DNA from: Candidatus Limivicinus sp.
GTDB lineage: Bacteria > Bacillota > Clostridia > Oscillospirales > Oscillospiraceae
Reading direction: 5' to 3'
DNA: 40,290 nt
NCBI GenBank assembly: GCA_029264685.1
Contig: JARHZW010000047.1
Location: 1 to 40,290 of the forward strand
Position numbers and translations under genes: made by a program. Under the pieces are notes generated by a model that was not told where the DNA came from, ran no database searches, and saw nothing but the letters and a program-made list of their open reading frames with translations. This document shows positions 17,307 to 25,909 of this stretch, piece after piece. Each line of letters opens with the position of its first letter. Position 1 is the first letter of the stretch.

Positions 17307-19442
17307 TTACTTCAAAATACCCATTTCCGGCTCTGAAGTGTCACTATACTTGGAAAGATTGATATAAGCATCCATTATATTTCGCGCGATAAACTGAACT
17401 TCACCACCGGCGTGGCCTCGCTCAACCACGACGGCAATAGCTATCTGGGGGTCCTTATATGGTCCATAGCAGATAAAGATACCGTCGTTGGTGATGTTTT
17501 CACCCTTCTGAGCCGTTCCCGTTTTGCCTGCACAGTCCCATTCGCAGGTTGCCCAGGTTTTAGCGTTAAGCTCATTACCCCAGTGATGAAGCACTTCGTA
17601 CATGCCTTCATGGATAGCCGCCCAGTTATAGTCTGCAGATTTGACGGTACTCAGTTCTTCAGGCTCACGCTCGAATATTTTTTCGCTGAAGTCAAAGCTT
17701 CGCACCGATTTAAGTATAGATGCTGAATAACGGTGGCCTCCGTTTGCGATAGCGGCACAGTACTCGGCTATCTGCAAGGGAGAGAAAATACTATCGGACT
17801 GTCCTATACCGGCCTGCAGCGTGTCACCGATTCGCCACTCGGCTACGCCTGCGTAGTCAATATGGGTTTCCTGGTTTGACATATTACCCTTGGTTTCGGT
17901 AAGCTCAATACCTGTGCTCACACCAAGTCCCAGATTGCGGGCATATTCTCCCATTCGGTCAACACCCAGATCGCGGCTGACCGTATAGAAGTAGTAGTTG
18001 CATGAATCTCTAAGAGCTGTGGAAACATTTTCCTCGGGGTGCATAAGATGTTCGCCTTTTTTGGCGTTCCAAATCCAGCATTCAGGGGCGTAGCCTTCGG
18101 CAGCGTATCTGGTGTAAACACCTTCGCACTTTATCTTCTGCTCAGTATTTATAACGCCCTCGCTCAGGCTGGCAATAGCAGTGCATGGTTTGAATGTGGA
18201 GCCTGGAGCGTAGGCACCCATAAGAGCACGGTTAAACAGAGGGGTGTTGGGAGCTTCCATCAACTCCTGATATTTTTCCATAATGTTTGACACATCATAG
18301 GTAGGCCAGCTGGCTATTGCAAGAGGTGCGCCGCTTTTTACATCAACGACAACGGCAGCTGCGCCCGTAATTTCATCCTTCAGCTCAGGGTTAAACTCGC
18401 CTCTGGCTTTTTCTTCCTCTCGTTTCTGGGCTCTGGTTGCTATAAGGTCATTCACGCCGCTGTCCAGAATTCTTTCCACCTGCTCCTGCAATGCCAGGTC
18501 AAGGGTTAGATAGACATGGTTTCCGGGCACCGGTTCCTCGGTATAGACTGTACTCAGTACAGTACCCGACGGTGTCCTCGTTTCCGTGACCTTACCGTCT
18601 TTTCCGTGCAGATACTTCTCAAAGGCGTATTCTGCTCCGTCCTTACCCACCATGGCGTTGTTGGCATAGCCCTGCAAAGAGTATTTCTCATACTCCTGCT
18701 GAGTCATAAGTCCCACATATCCCAGAATATGTGCGGCGTATTCGGTGGCATAGTCTCTCACATATGCACGCTCTACCTGAATACCTACAAGCTTTCTCTC
18801 CATAATTGAAGTAATAAGCTGCATGGAGGCATCTTCAACGAAAATATAGTCGGCAGTGTTAATGGCATAGCGCACGTTAATAGAATAACGCACACCTGCG
18901 ATAATTCTCATTTCTTCGGCAGAGTACTTGTTGTCTATATCATATCTTGAACGCATATAGCTCATAAGTTCAACTGCCGACGGCTCGGGAGGCAGGCCTG
19001 CCGCCTTGATGGAATCCTTTTTGTCCTTAAAATATGACTTGAGCATGGTTTTTTCAATTTCGGTCATGTTTTTGTCATATTCAAATGGCGGAGCTGCGGA
19101 TATAGGCAGGTCATCCGTATATTTATCCCCGTAGCTTTCCACCAGCTCGACCAGCTCCAGAATAACCGCATTGGGGTCTTCGTTGGCAAAAAGTTTATCG
19201 GTATCTATTTTAAGGTTATAGCACTCCTTGTTGCTGACCATCACTCTGCCGTAGCGGTCAAGAATATCTCCTCTGGCAGCGGTAATATCTCGTTCCACGT
19301 TTTTTACCTCATTGCTCTGATTATAGTAATCCTCGCCGTCTATAATCTGAACCTTGTAGAGGAAAACCAGATACACTGCAAGAAAGAGCGAAAAGAATAT
19401 GGCAAGGGCCACAAGTCGTGCCGGTTTAATGGTTCTGTTCAT
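17307..19442 (-). CDS. mrdA: Penicillin-binding protein 2 (elongation transpeptidase)
   Basis: A class B PBP of 711 aa that cross-links peptidoglycan in the elongasome. It has a short cytoplasmic tail, one membrane anchor (about 9-30), a dimerisation domain starting near 50 (ITAARGDILDRYGRVM) with a long inserted region, and a transpeptidase domain with all three motifs: STFK (415-418, nucleophile Ser415), SCN (480-482) and KTG (640-642). The start is preceded by AAAGGA, 53 bases after mreD. The order mreC-mreD-mrdA marks it as the MreBCD-associated enzyme rather than a FtsI/SpoVD type. No terminator is visible after it; the next gene has its own promoter. Confidence 0.95.
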   Translation of the reverse strand: MNRTIKPARLVALAIFFSLFLAVYLVFLYKVQIIDGEDYYNQSNEVKNVERDITAARGDILDRYGRVMVSNKECYNLKIDTDKLFANEDPNAVILELVELVESYGDKYTDDLPISAAPPFEYDKNMTEIEKTMLKSYFKDKKDSIKAAGLPPEPSAVELMSYMRSRYDIDNKYSAEEMRIIAGVRYSINVRYAINTADYIFVEDASMQLITSIMERKLVGIQVERAYVRDYATEYAAHILGYVGLMTQQEYEKYSLQGYANNAMVGKDGAEYAFEKYLHGKDGKVTETRTPSGTVLSTVYTEEPVPGNHVYLTLDLALQEQVERILDSGVNDLIATRAQKREEEKARGEFNPELKDEITGAAAVVVDVKSGAPLAIASWPTYDVSNIMEKYQELMEAPNTPLFNRALMGAYAPGSTFKPCTAIASLSEGVINTEQKIKCEGVYTRYAAEGYAPECWIWNAKKGEHLMHPEENVSTALRDSCNYYFYTVSRDLGVDRMGEYARNLGLGVSTGIELTETKGNMSNQETHIDYAGVAEWRIGDTLQAGIGQSDSIFSPLQIAEYCAAIANGGHRYSASILKSVRSFDFSEKIFEREPEELSTVKSADYNWAAIHEGMYEVLHHWGNELNAKTWATCEWDCAGKTGTAQKGENITNDGIFICYGPYKDPQIAIAVVVERGHAGGEVQFIARNIMDAYINLSKYSDTSEPEMGILK

Positions 19443-19495
19443 ACACTGTCCTTTCTCAGGAAAACTGCTCTATGGGTAAATCTTCTTTATCCAGC

Positions 19496-19990
19496 TTACT
19501 CTATCCACTCTGCCGGCGGGAAATATGCAAGCACCGCTGCCGGCAGTGAAAAAACCGCCTGTAGCAAAACGGTAAGCAGCATATTGGCCGCCCATCCGTC
19601 TATCAGCACAAGTTTCAGCATTTGAAGCGCCGCAGTAATAAGCAGGGCTGCAAAAGCGGTAAACATATATGCAAAGAAACGTCTGTTTATAAAAAATTGG
19701 GAAATAAATCCGGAGGCAAAGGCTATTGCAGGGAACAGCACCGTAAACATTGTGGTGTTTTCCACAAATGACATATCGGCAAAAACTCCCATAATAAGAG
19801 CAAATACCGCTCCCCATGTTGCACCTTCAAACATCCCCACAGCAACTGCCACAGCAGGCAGGGCCATAGGGCATATGCCGAATATTCTGAACTGAGGGAA
19901 TATCATATTCTGGCACACCAGCGCAAGGAACATATAGAGTGCATAATACAGCACTCTTTTTATATTTATTTTAGATAAGATCTGTTTCAT
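19496..19990 (-). CDS. mreD: Rod shape-determining protein MreD
   Basis: A small integral membrane protein of 164 aa with about five hydrophobic segments, starting with YALYMFLALVCQNMIFPQF, as in the MreD family. It links MreC and the RodA/PBP2 machinery. Sequence conservation in MreD is always weak, so the call rests on length, topology and position: it begins three bases after the mreC stop codon and precedes the PBP2 gene. Confidence 0.88.
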   Translation of the reverse strand: MKQILSKINIKRVLYYALYMFLALVCQNMIFPQFRIFGICPMALPAVAVAVGMFEGATWGAVFALIMGVFADMSFVENTTMFTVLFPAIAFASGFISQFFINRRFFAYMFTAFAALLITAALQMLKLVLIDGWAANMLLTVLLQAVFSLPAAVLAYFPPAEWIE

Positions 19991-19993
19991 GGT

Positions 19994-20836
19994 TTATTCC
20001 ACCACTTCGTAGCTCTTTATTATAAAAACCTGCACCAATGAGTCCAGATCACACTGGGGAGTAACAATGCCGTACTCGATCTGTCCGCCTGCTTCGGTCT
20101 GTATATTGCTTATAGTACCGATAACAAGACCGGCAGGGAAAGAACCTCCGGAACCGGAAGTCAAAACCTCATCTCCCACATATATCTGTGCACCGTCGGC
20201 AAGGAAAGTAAGCTTTGCCTTTTTGTCCTTCATAAGTGAATATTCACCCACAACAAGGCCGGAGCTTCCCGTAGCTCCCACATATGCGCCCACGCTCATG
20301 TCGGCATCTATAAGTGTGCTTACTGTTGCCCAGGTTTCTCCAAGCTCGGTTATCTGACCTACAAGCACTCCGTACTCCGTAACAACCGGGTCTCCCATCT
20401 CTATTCCCGCATTTTTGCCCTTACTTATGGTAAAAGAGGAGGACCAGTTGGAAGAAGACCAGAGTACAACCTTGCAGGATTCCATTTCATAGTCGGTGTG
20501 CTTTTCCTGAAGATTCAAAAGCTGTCTCAGCCTGTTGTTTTCCTCAGTAGCTTCGATACCGTCACGGGCGGATTTCTGAGCATCTGCAAGCTGGGCTCTC
20601 AGCGACTCGTTTTCCGCCATCAGAGAATCATAATCATAAAGATAGCCGTAAATACTGTCAAACCAGTTTACAGCGGAGCTGAGAACCTTTTGCAGCGGTG
20701 CTTTTATTACGCCGCTGGCATTTTGTAGCAGGCTTACATTTCCGCCTCTTGCGGCAGCCCCCAGACCTATCATCAGCGCAACCGCCAGAACAATTACGGC
20801 GATGCGTATTCCGTTTTTCTTTAAATACTCTTTCAA
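19994..20836 (-). CDS. mreC: Rod shape-determining protein MreC
   Basis: A 280 aa bitopic membrane protein of the elongasome that activates PBP2. It has one membrane segment (about 10-28), a coiled coil (about 65-108, SLMAENESLRAQLADAQ ... NNRLRQLLNLQ) and an outer beta-rich domain with the family pattern VISKGKNAGIEMGDPVV-like (here ISKGKNAGIEMGDPVV) and EVLTSGSGGSFPAGLVIG. The start is TTG at 20836, four bases inside the maf gene (TTGA overlap), preceded by AGGGGGT. A rare start plus overlap suggests tight coupling of its level to Maf. Confidence 0.94.
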   Translation of the reverse strand: MKEYLKKNGIRIAVIVLAVALMIGLGAAARGGNVSLLQNASGVIKAPLQKVLSSAVNWFDSIYGYLYDYDSLMAENESLRAQLADAQKSARDGIEATEENNRLRQLLNLQEKHTDYEMESCKVVLWSSSNWSSSFTISKGKNAGIEMGDPVVTEYGVLVGQITELGETWATVSTLIDADMSVGAYVGATGSSGLVVGEYSLMKDKKAKLTFLADGAQIYVGDEVLTSGSGGSFPAGLVIGTISNIQTEAGGQIEYGIVTPQCDLDSLVQVFIIKSYEVVE

Positions 20837-21405
20837 AGGATGTTGACCCCCTGCTCTTTAAGCATTTCCCCCAGCATACACACCGGAAGCCCCATAACGT
20901 TGAAGAAGTCTCCCTCTATGCCCTTAACAAGCAAAGCCCCCAGTCCCTGCGCTCCGTATGCGCCGGCCTTGTCCATTGGCTCTCCTGTCTTTACATATGC
21001 CGAAATCTCCGCCTCCGTCAGTTCACGAAAGTGAACCCTGCTCATCTCGTGTTTTGCCGTCATCCGTCCGTCTCTGATAAGGCAGACGCCTGTGTACACC
21101 TCATGGACATTCCCTGACAGCTGCGCCAGCATGTCATGAGCTTCTTTTTCCGAGTGGGGCTTACCCATAACCTTACCGTTATGAAAAACCACGGTATCAG
21201 CCCCTATTACCAGTTCATCTTTATTCCGTCTTTCAGCCACCTCTGAGGCTTTCTGCGCTGCAAGAGCCTCAACCAGGTCTGCCGGAGCAAGGGAAGGGTC
21301 AATCTTTTCCTCTCCCTTTGCCGGAATTATCTCCATATCTTTAAAGCCAAGCATTTCCATAAGCTCTTTTCGTCTCGGAGAGCCGGATGCAAGAATAATT
21401 TTCAT
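20833..21405 (-). CDS. maf: Maf-family nucleoside triphosphate pyrophosphatase
   Basis: Hydrolyses dTTP/UTP and modified nucleotides to monophosphates (house-cleaning), and is linked to septum arrest in Bacillus. The 190 aa protein has the N-terminal ILASGSPRRKELM, the central ADTVVFHNGKVMGKP and the following HEVYTGVCLI segments typical of Maf. I start it at ATG 21405, preceded by GGAG; an in-frame extension to 21483 runs into the U32 gene and is rejected. It lies 37 bases after the U32 gene and overlaps mreC, matching the widespread maf-mre linkage. Confidence 0.93.
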   Translation of the reverse strand: MKIILASGSPRRKELMEMLGFKDMEIIPAKGEEKIDPSLAPADLVEALAAQKASEVAERRNKDELVIGADTVVFHNGKVMGKPHSEKEAHDMLAQLSGNVHEVYTGVCLIRDGRMTAKHEMSRVHFRELTEAEISAYVKTGEPMDKAGAYGAQGLGALLVKGIEGDFFNVMGLPVCMLGEMLKEQGVNIL

Positions 21406-21442
21406 TGTATCTCCATTCAGCCGCCCTGGCAGCGGCGTGGTT

Positions 21443-23527
21443 TTAGTCAACGCCCCTGTAATATAATCCTCTGGTAAGGACATTGGGCTTATAGTCTGAA
21501 AGGCCCATGTAGCCCTTAGCCACCTCTACACATTCCCTCGGACTTTCCGTAGTGAACAAAAGTCGCAGACCCCAAAGGCCGGCAGAGTACAGATCTTCTT
21601 TTTTATCCACAAGGTACAGCTTATGGGCGTTATATATAACATTGCGGCAGCCGAACTCCTTGACCACAGGGAAGATATTTCCCATTCGGTCGGAGAGCTG
21701 TCCCGGAGTCTGGCAGGTACAGCGTCCTGCACTGTGGTGCATTATGCACTGGTCTGACACCATCAGGGGCAGTCTGCCGTAAACTATCATTTCCGTATCC
21801 AGTGGCTTTGCCATGGACTTGATCTGAGAAAGGCGCAACTCAAAGGATGCAGTGGCAGACATGAAGCCTGCCTCCTTTAGGGTCTCAAGGCTCCATGAGT
21901 TAAAGCTGTTGAGACCGAAATCCCCTCTCAGCTTCATTCCTGCGGCAGTCACCATAAACGCATGACCCAGATTTCCCACAAGTGCTTCATTAACTCCGTA
22001 GTCAAAAAGCTTCTGGAGCGCAGAAAACACTTCGTTCGCCTGATTATCCGTAATAACTCTCGGCAGAACCGCAACCGGTCTTGTCCCGTTATCCACAAAA
22101 GGACGGATAAGCTCAAAATGCTCCGCCATGACCATTGCCGGAACATAAATGTAGTCAGGCTTCAAAGCCGCAAGCTCAGGGGTGAGCTGCTCCTCGGTCC
22201 TCACCTGAAAAATAACCGCAGGGTCGGAAATGGCAGGCACATTTGCCGGCATAGGGGGCATTCTGTAATTTCCCCTTATAGGTGCCACTGCCCTTCTCTC
22301 CGAAATTTCGGAAACAAGCTTTCTTCTAAGCTCGTTTATTTCCGCTGCCGGCAGGAACAGCCCCGGCTCGGCTTTGGCCTTGTTTTCCACGCAGTTATAG
22401 GGTGTACCGCCGGTTTTAAACATCTGCTCGGTAAGGTAGGCCTCGGTCAGACCCTGCCGTCTGGCTTTTTCGGGAACAGGTCCGTAGGCCACGGCTTTGT
22501 TGCCGTCATTGTCAAAGGCAATGGCCTTTATTCTCTCGCCTTTTTCGGCCACCGTGTAGAAATGAACGGGAACTCTTCTCAGCTCTCCGTCCGCATAAGC
22601 TTTTCTGGCAGCTGCGAAAATTTTGTCCGAGTCCTTATCAGGCTCTCCACGGACGCCGAACATATCCTGTTTGTCTCCGTCAAAATACCCCTGAGTGAAG
22701 CCCTGTCTGGAGAAAACCTTTTCCAGCATTTCCATCTCTTCAGGAGTGGGCTGACGGTGTTCTTTAAGGGCCTTTGAATATATTCCGGTGACAATGGCGC
22801 TGTATTCGGGCCGTTTCATTCTGCCTTCTATTTTAATACAGGCCACTCCGGCCTCTTCCAGCTCGCTGAGTCTGTCCACAAGACAGTTATCCTTTAATGA
22901 AAGCGGATAATCGTCCATTCTTCCGCCAAGGCTGTACTGCATACGGCAGGGCTGGGCGCACATACCACGGTTTCCGCTGCGTCGGCCGATAAGGCTTGAC
23001 ATATAGCACTGGCCGGAATGGCAGAAGCACAAAGCGCCGTGAACGAACACTTCCGTTTCTATTGATGCGTTTTTTGAGATGAAACGGATCTGTTCAAGGC
23101 TCAGTTCTCTTGCCAGCACGGCTCTTGTAAGCCCCATCTCCGCTGCGGCCTCAACGCCTGCAAGATTGTGAATACTCATCTGAGTGCTTGCGTGGAGAGG
23201 AATGTCGGGAAGAGACTTCCTTATTGCCTTTACAAGTCCCAGATCCTGAATTATTATTCCGTCCGCTCCCGCCTGAGAGGCAATTCTGGCAGCGTTTACG
23301 GCCCCTTCCATCTCTCTGTCGCTGACAAGGGTGTTCAGGGTCACATACACCTTGCAGCCTCTGATATGGCAGTAGCGAACTGCCTTTAAAAATTCTTCAT
23401 TTGTAAAATTCTTAGCGCCACGGCGGGCGTTAAAATCTTCCATGCCCATATATACGGCGTCTGCCCCGTTTTGTACTGCGGCAATAACCGATTCGGGGGA
23501 ACCCGCGGGCGAGAGTAGCTCTATCAT
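21443..23527 (-). CDS. U32 family peptidase (RlhA/YdcP-like, with C-terminal extension)
   Basis: A 694 aa protein with an N-terminal TIM-barrel (ELLSPAGSPESVIAAVQNGADAVYMG is diagnostic) and the U32 signature (ETEVFVHGALCFCHSGQCYMSS). The conserved Cys set follows as GMCAQPCRMQY. A central collagenase-associated domain (about 380-470) follows, then a second barrel-like part ending with a Cys cluster (SDQCIMHHSAGRCTC). Members of this long form (E. coli RlhA) hydroxylate C2501 of 23S rRNA with an Fe-S cluster and prephenate-derived chemistry, so the name peptidase may be misleading. The start follows AGGAG. It opens the U32-maf-mreC-mreD-mrdA run. Substrate is not fixed by the sequence. Confidence 0.9.
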   Translation of the reverse strand: MIELLSPAGSPESVIAAVQNGADAVYMGMEDFNARRGAKNFTNEEFLKAVRYCHIRGCKVYVTLNTLVSDREMEGAVNAARIASQAGADGIIIQDLGLVKAIRKSLPDIPLHASTQMSIHNLAGVEAAAEMGLTRAVLARELSLEQIRFISKNASIETEVFVHGALCFCHSGQCYMSSLIGRRSGNRGMCAQPCRMQYSLGGRMDDYPLSLKDNCLVDRLSELEEAGVACIKIEGRMKRPEYSAIVTGIYSKALKEHRQPTPEEMEMLEKVFSRQGFTQGYFDGDKQDMFGVRGEPDKDSDKIFAAARKAYADGELRRVPVHFYTVAEKGERIKAIAFDNDGNKAVAYGPVPEKARRQGLTEAYLTEQMFKTGGTPYNCVENKAKAEPGLFLPAAEINELRRKLVSEISERRAVAPIRGNYRMPPMPANVPAISDPAVIFQVRTEEQLTPELAALKPDYIYVPAMVMAEHFELIRPFVDNGTRPVAVLPRVITDNQANEVFSALQKLFDYGVNEALVGNLGHAFMVTAAGMKLRGDFGLNSFNSWSLETLKEAGFMSATASFELRLSQIKSMAKPLDTEMIVYGRLPLMVSDQCIMHHSAGRCTCQTPGQLSDRMGNIFPVVKEFGCRNVIYNAHKLYLVDKKEDLYSAGLWGLRLLFTTESPRECVEVAKGYMGLSDYKPNVLTRGLYYRGVD

Positions 23528-23586
23528 GCTCTGCGCTCCTCTGTGTTTTAAAGTCTAAATATCAATTTACGCTATGATACAGGGTA

Positions 23587-23616
23587 ATTATAGCACACAT
23601 CTGGCTATTGCGACAA
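23587..23616 (-). promoter_or_regulatory. Extended -10 promoter of the U32-maf-mre run
   Basis: TGCTATAAT (extended -10, box 23592-23587) with TTGTCG 18 bases upstream (23616-23611). It overlaps the divergent dnaD promoter, so the two -35 regions share bases 23608-23616. Confidence 0.7.
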
Positions 23617-23636
23617 GCTTATTTTAATGTTATAAT
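23608..23636 (+). promoter_or_regulatory. Promoter of dnaD-dnaI-like pair
   Basis: TTGCGA (23608-23613), a 17-base spacer and TATAAT (23631-23636). It is back to back with the U32 promoter, so polymerase binding at one should exclude the other. Confidence 0.75.
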
Positions 23637-23686
23637 ATAAAGCTGTGAGAAACAAACTGTAAATTATTCAAAAGGTACTAAGAAAA

Positions 23687-24667
23687 ATGTGGGAAAACAG
23701 CATGGAAAATTCCATATCCCTGCCGTCACTGGACAAAATTCTTTCCGCTCACGACGGAGATATGGCCCTTTTATACCTCTACTTTGTAAGAAACGGGACG
23801 CTTAACGCAGAGGATGCAGCCCTTACCCTGTGCCGCACCATGGCAGAAATTACCGCAGCAGAGGAAAAGCTCCGCCGTATGGGTCTTCTCTCTGACGGTG
23901 ACCTCAGTCCTGCGCCTGCGGTTTATCAGCCGACGCCTAAAATGCCTCAGCCCGTGAAGGCTGCTGCACAGGCATTGCCTGATATAGAGCCTGCACTGCC
24001 GGAATATACCTCGGACGAAATTTCACGCCGCACAAAGGAGGACGGAATTTTTTCCGGTCTTCTGGATGAGTGCGCCAAGGTAGTGGGGCATACTCTCAGC
24101 GGCAGCGATATGAAGATGCTTTTCACAGTGTACGATTATCTTTCCCTGCCCCCTGAGGTAATAATGGAGCTTTTAAACTATTGCGGCGAAATTTATACCG
24201 AGAAATACGGTTCAAGCCGCCGTCCCTCGGTAAGAGCCATAGAAAAGGAGGCTTTTCGCTGGGCAAAACTGGAGATTTTCAGCTTTGAGCAGGCGGAGGA
24301 GCACATCAGAAAGCAGCGTGAGCGCCGCTCCAGAATAGGAAGAATTAAGCCTTTGCTTGGCATAGGCGACAGGAATTTAAGCTCATCCGAGGTAAAATAC
24401 ATAGATTCATGGCTGGATATGGGCTTTGAGGATGAGGCCATTGCCATTGCCTACGACAGAACCGTTACAGGAACCGGCTCCCTCAAATGGGCCTATATGG
24501 ATGCCATAATCAAAAACTGGCACAACGCAAACCTCCACACGGCACAGGAGATAGAGGTAAACGACGCACCAAGACGAGCCGTGCAGAAGCCTGACCCTGT
24601 TGCAGTCTCAGGCGGCATAAGCAATTCCGATATGGAGGAGCTGCGCAACGCCCTTAAAAAGATTTAA
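23687..24667 (+). CDS. DnaD/DnaB-like replication initiation protein
   Basis: A 326 aa primosome protein. An N-terminal winged-helix-like region (SLDKILSAHDGDMALLYLYFVRNGTLNAEDAA) is followed by a variable linker (about 90-125) and a DnaD/DnaB_2-type DNA-binding helical domain. Two copies of that helical repeat are visible (about 125-190, and 215-290 ending in WAYMDAIIKNWHNANL, the YxxxIxxxW signature). Such proteins remodel origin DNA and recruit the helicase loader. The gene lies 17 bases before a DnaI-like ATPase gene, an arrangement equal to dnaB-dnaI of Bacillus. The first ATG is used; AAAGG lies 11 bases upstream, and a second in-frame ATG at 23702 is possible. Confidence 0.9.
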   Translation: MWENSMENSISLPSLDKILSAHDGDMALLYLYFVRNGTLNAEDAALTLCRTMAEITAAEEKLRRMGLLSDGDLSPAPAVYQPTPKMPQPVKAAAQALPDIEPALPEYTSDEISRRTKEDGIFSGLLDECAKVVGHTLSGSDMKMLFTVYDYLSLPPEVIMELLNYCGEIYTEKYGSSRRPSVRAIEKEAFRWAKLEIFSFEQAEEHIRKQRERRSRIGRIKPLLGIGDRNLSSSEVKYIDSWLDMGFEDEAIAIAYDRTVTGTGSLKWAYMDAIIKNWHNANLHTAQEIEVNDAPRRAVQKPDPVAVSGGISNSDMEELRNALKKI

Positions 24668-24684
24668 TGTGAGGAGTGATTTGA

Positions 24685-25695
24685 ATGGCATATGACGGCA
24701 AGCTTCTGGCAAAGGCCAGAGAACGCCTTGAGCAGATAAAGGCCGATAATCAGGCAGAGCACCAGAGACGACTCAGTAAGATTTACAGCAGCATACCCGA
24801 AATCCAATATATAGACGATAAAATGCGCTCCCAGATGACAGAGCTTGTACGCCTCACCATCTCAAAGGGCTCAAATATCCAAAACCGCATTGATTTGATA
24901 AAAGAAGAAAATCTGGCTCTTCAGAAAAGGAAGGCCCAGCTTCTGTCCATGCGTGGATACAGCAAAGATTATCTTGACGACATATATTCCTGCCCCGTCT
25001 GCCGAGATACCGGCAACGTGGGCGGCCATCCATGTCAGTGTCTGCACAGACTTTATAATATGGAGCTTACGGAAGAAGTAGGCGTACTGCTCAAAAACGG
25101 TGACGAGAGTTTTGAAAATTTCCGTCTGGATTTTTACGGTACAAATCCAATACCGCCTACCGGAGTAATTCCCCGTGAAGCTATGAGCATAGTCTACGAG
25201 TGCTGCAAAAGATTTGCCGAAAGCTTCCCGAATGTTCAGTCCAGCCTCTTGCTCAAGGGAGGCACGGGTCTGGGCAAGACCTATCTTTCCGCCTGTGTTG
25301 CTCGGGTAGTTGCAGGAAAGGCATATTCCGTGTGCTATGACACGGCCTCAACCGCAATGGAAGCTTTTGAAAAGCGAAAATTTGCCAAAGATACCGAAGA
25401 TGCCGAAAAGGCTGAGGAGCATGTGAGCCGTATGCTCTCATGTGACCTTATGATTCTGGACGATCTGGGAACGGAGCTTGTAACCGCAGTTACAGTCAAT
25501 GCTCTGTATACGCTGATAAACAGCCGTCTCAGTCAGGGAAAGCCCATGATTATAAGTACAAACCTTGAAATGGAGGAGCTGCAAAAGAAATACAGCCCTC
25601 AGATTTTCTCCCGTATAAACGGAGAATTTGTCCGTCTGGCATTTGCAGGTGAGGATATTCGACTTATAAAAAAGGGTCTCAAAAACACTCTGTAA
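24685..25695 (+). CDS. DnaI/DnaC-like replicative helicase loader ATPase
   Basis: An AAA+ ATPase of 336 aa that would load the DnaB-type (DnaC) helicase at the origin and at restarted forks. The N-terminal helical part (1-95) is followed by a Cys4-type zinc site (CPVC ... CQC; Cys103, 106, 117, 119), as in DnaI. The ATPase core has Walker A GGTGLGKT (192-199), Walker B LMILDD (255-260) and a downstream sensor segment PMIISTNLEMEEL. The start is preceded by GAGGAG. Co-transcribed with the DnaD-like gene. A 214-base gap follows, with only an imperfect T-rich hairpin. Confidence 0.92.
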   Translation: MAYDGKLLAKARERLEQIKADNQAEHQRRLSKIYSSIPEIQYIDDKMRSQMTELVRLTISKGSNIQNRIDLIKEENLALQKRKAQLLSMRGYSKDYLDDIYSCPVCRDTGNVGGHPCQCLHRLYNMELTEEVGVLLKNGDESFENFRLDFYGTNPIPPTGVIPREAMSIVYECCKRFAESFPNVQSSLLLKGGTGLGKTYLSACVARVVAGKAYSVCYDTASTAMEAFEKRKFAKDTEDAEKAEEHVSRMLSCDLMILDDLGTELVTAVTVNALYTLINSRLSQGKPMIISTNLEMEELQKKYSPQIFSRINGEFVRLAFAGEDIRLIKKGLKNTL

Positions 25696-25835
25696 GCCGT
25701 AAGTTGGGAATAAAACATGGTGAACTTTTTTCGTAATCATAATATAAAACGCTCTTTTTCAGCATGATTTTCCCGAAAAACGACCTGTTTTTTAAGGTTT
25801 TTTCACAAAAACCATGGTGTTCGGCCTGTTAATAC

Positions 25836-25864
25836 TTGTATTATGCCCCTTTGTTTTGTATAAT
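25836..25864 (+). promoter_or_regulatory. Promoter of the E2-like acyltransferase gene
   Basis: TTGTAT (25836-25841), a 17-base spacer and TATAAT (25859-25864), 46 bases before the start codon. The rest of the gap 25696-25835 is AT-rich and holds an approximate direct repeat (AAAACATGGTG near 25717; AAAACCATGGTG near 25808) of unknown meaning. Confidence 0.75.
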
Positions 25865-25909
25865 GTCGGTATTTGATATTGATACTAAATTTTCCCGGGA
25901 GGATGAAAA

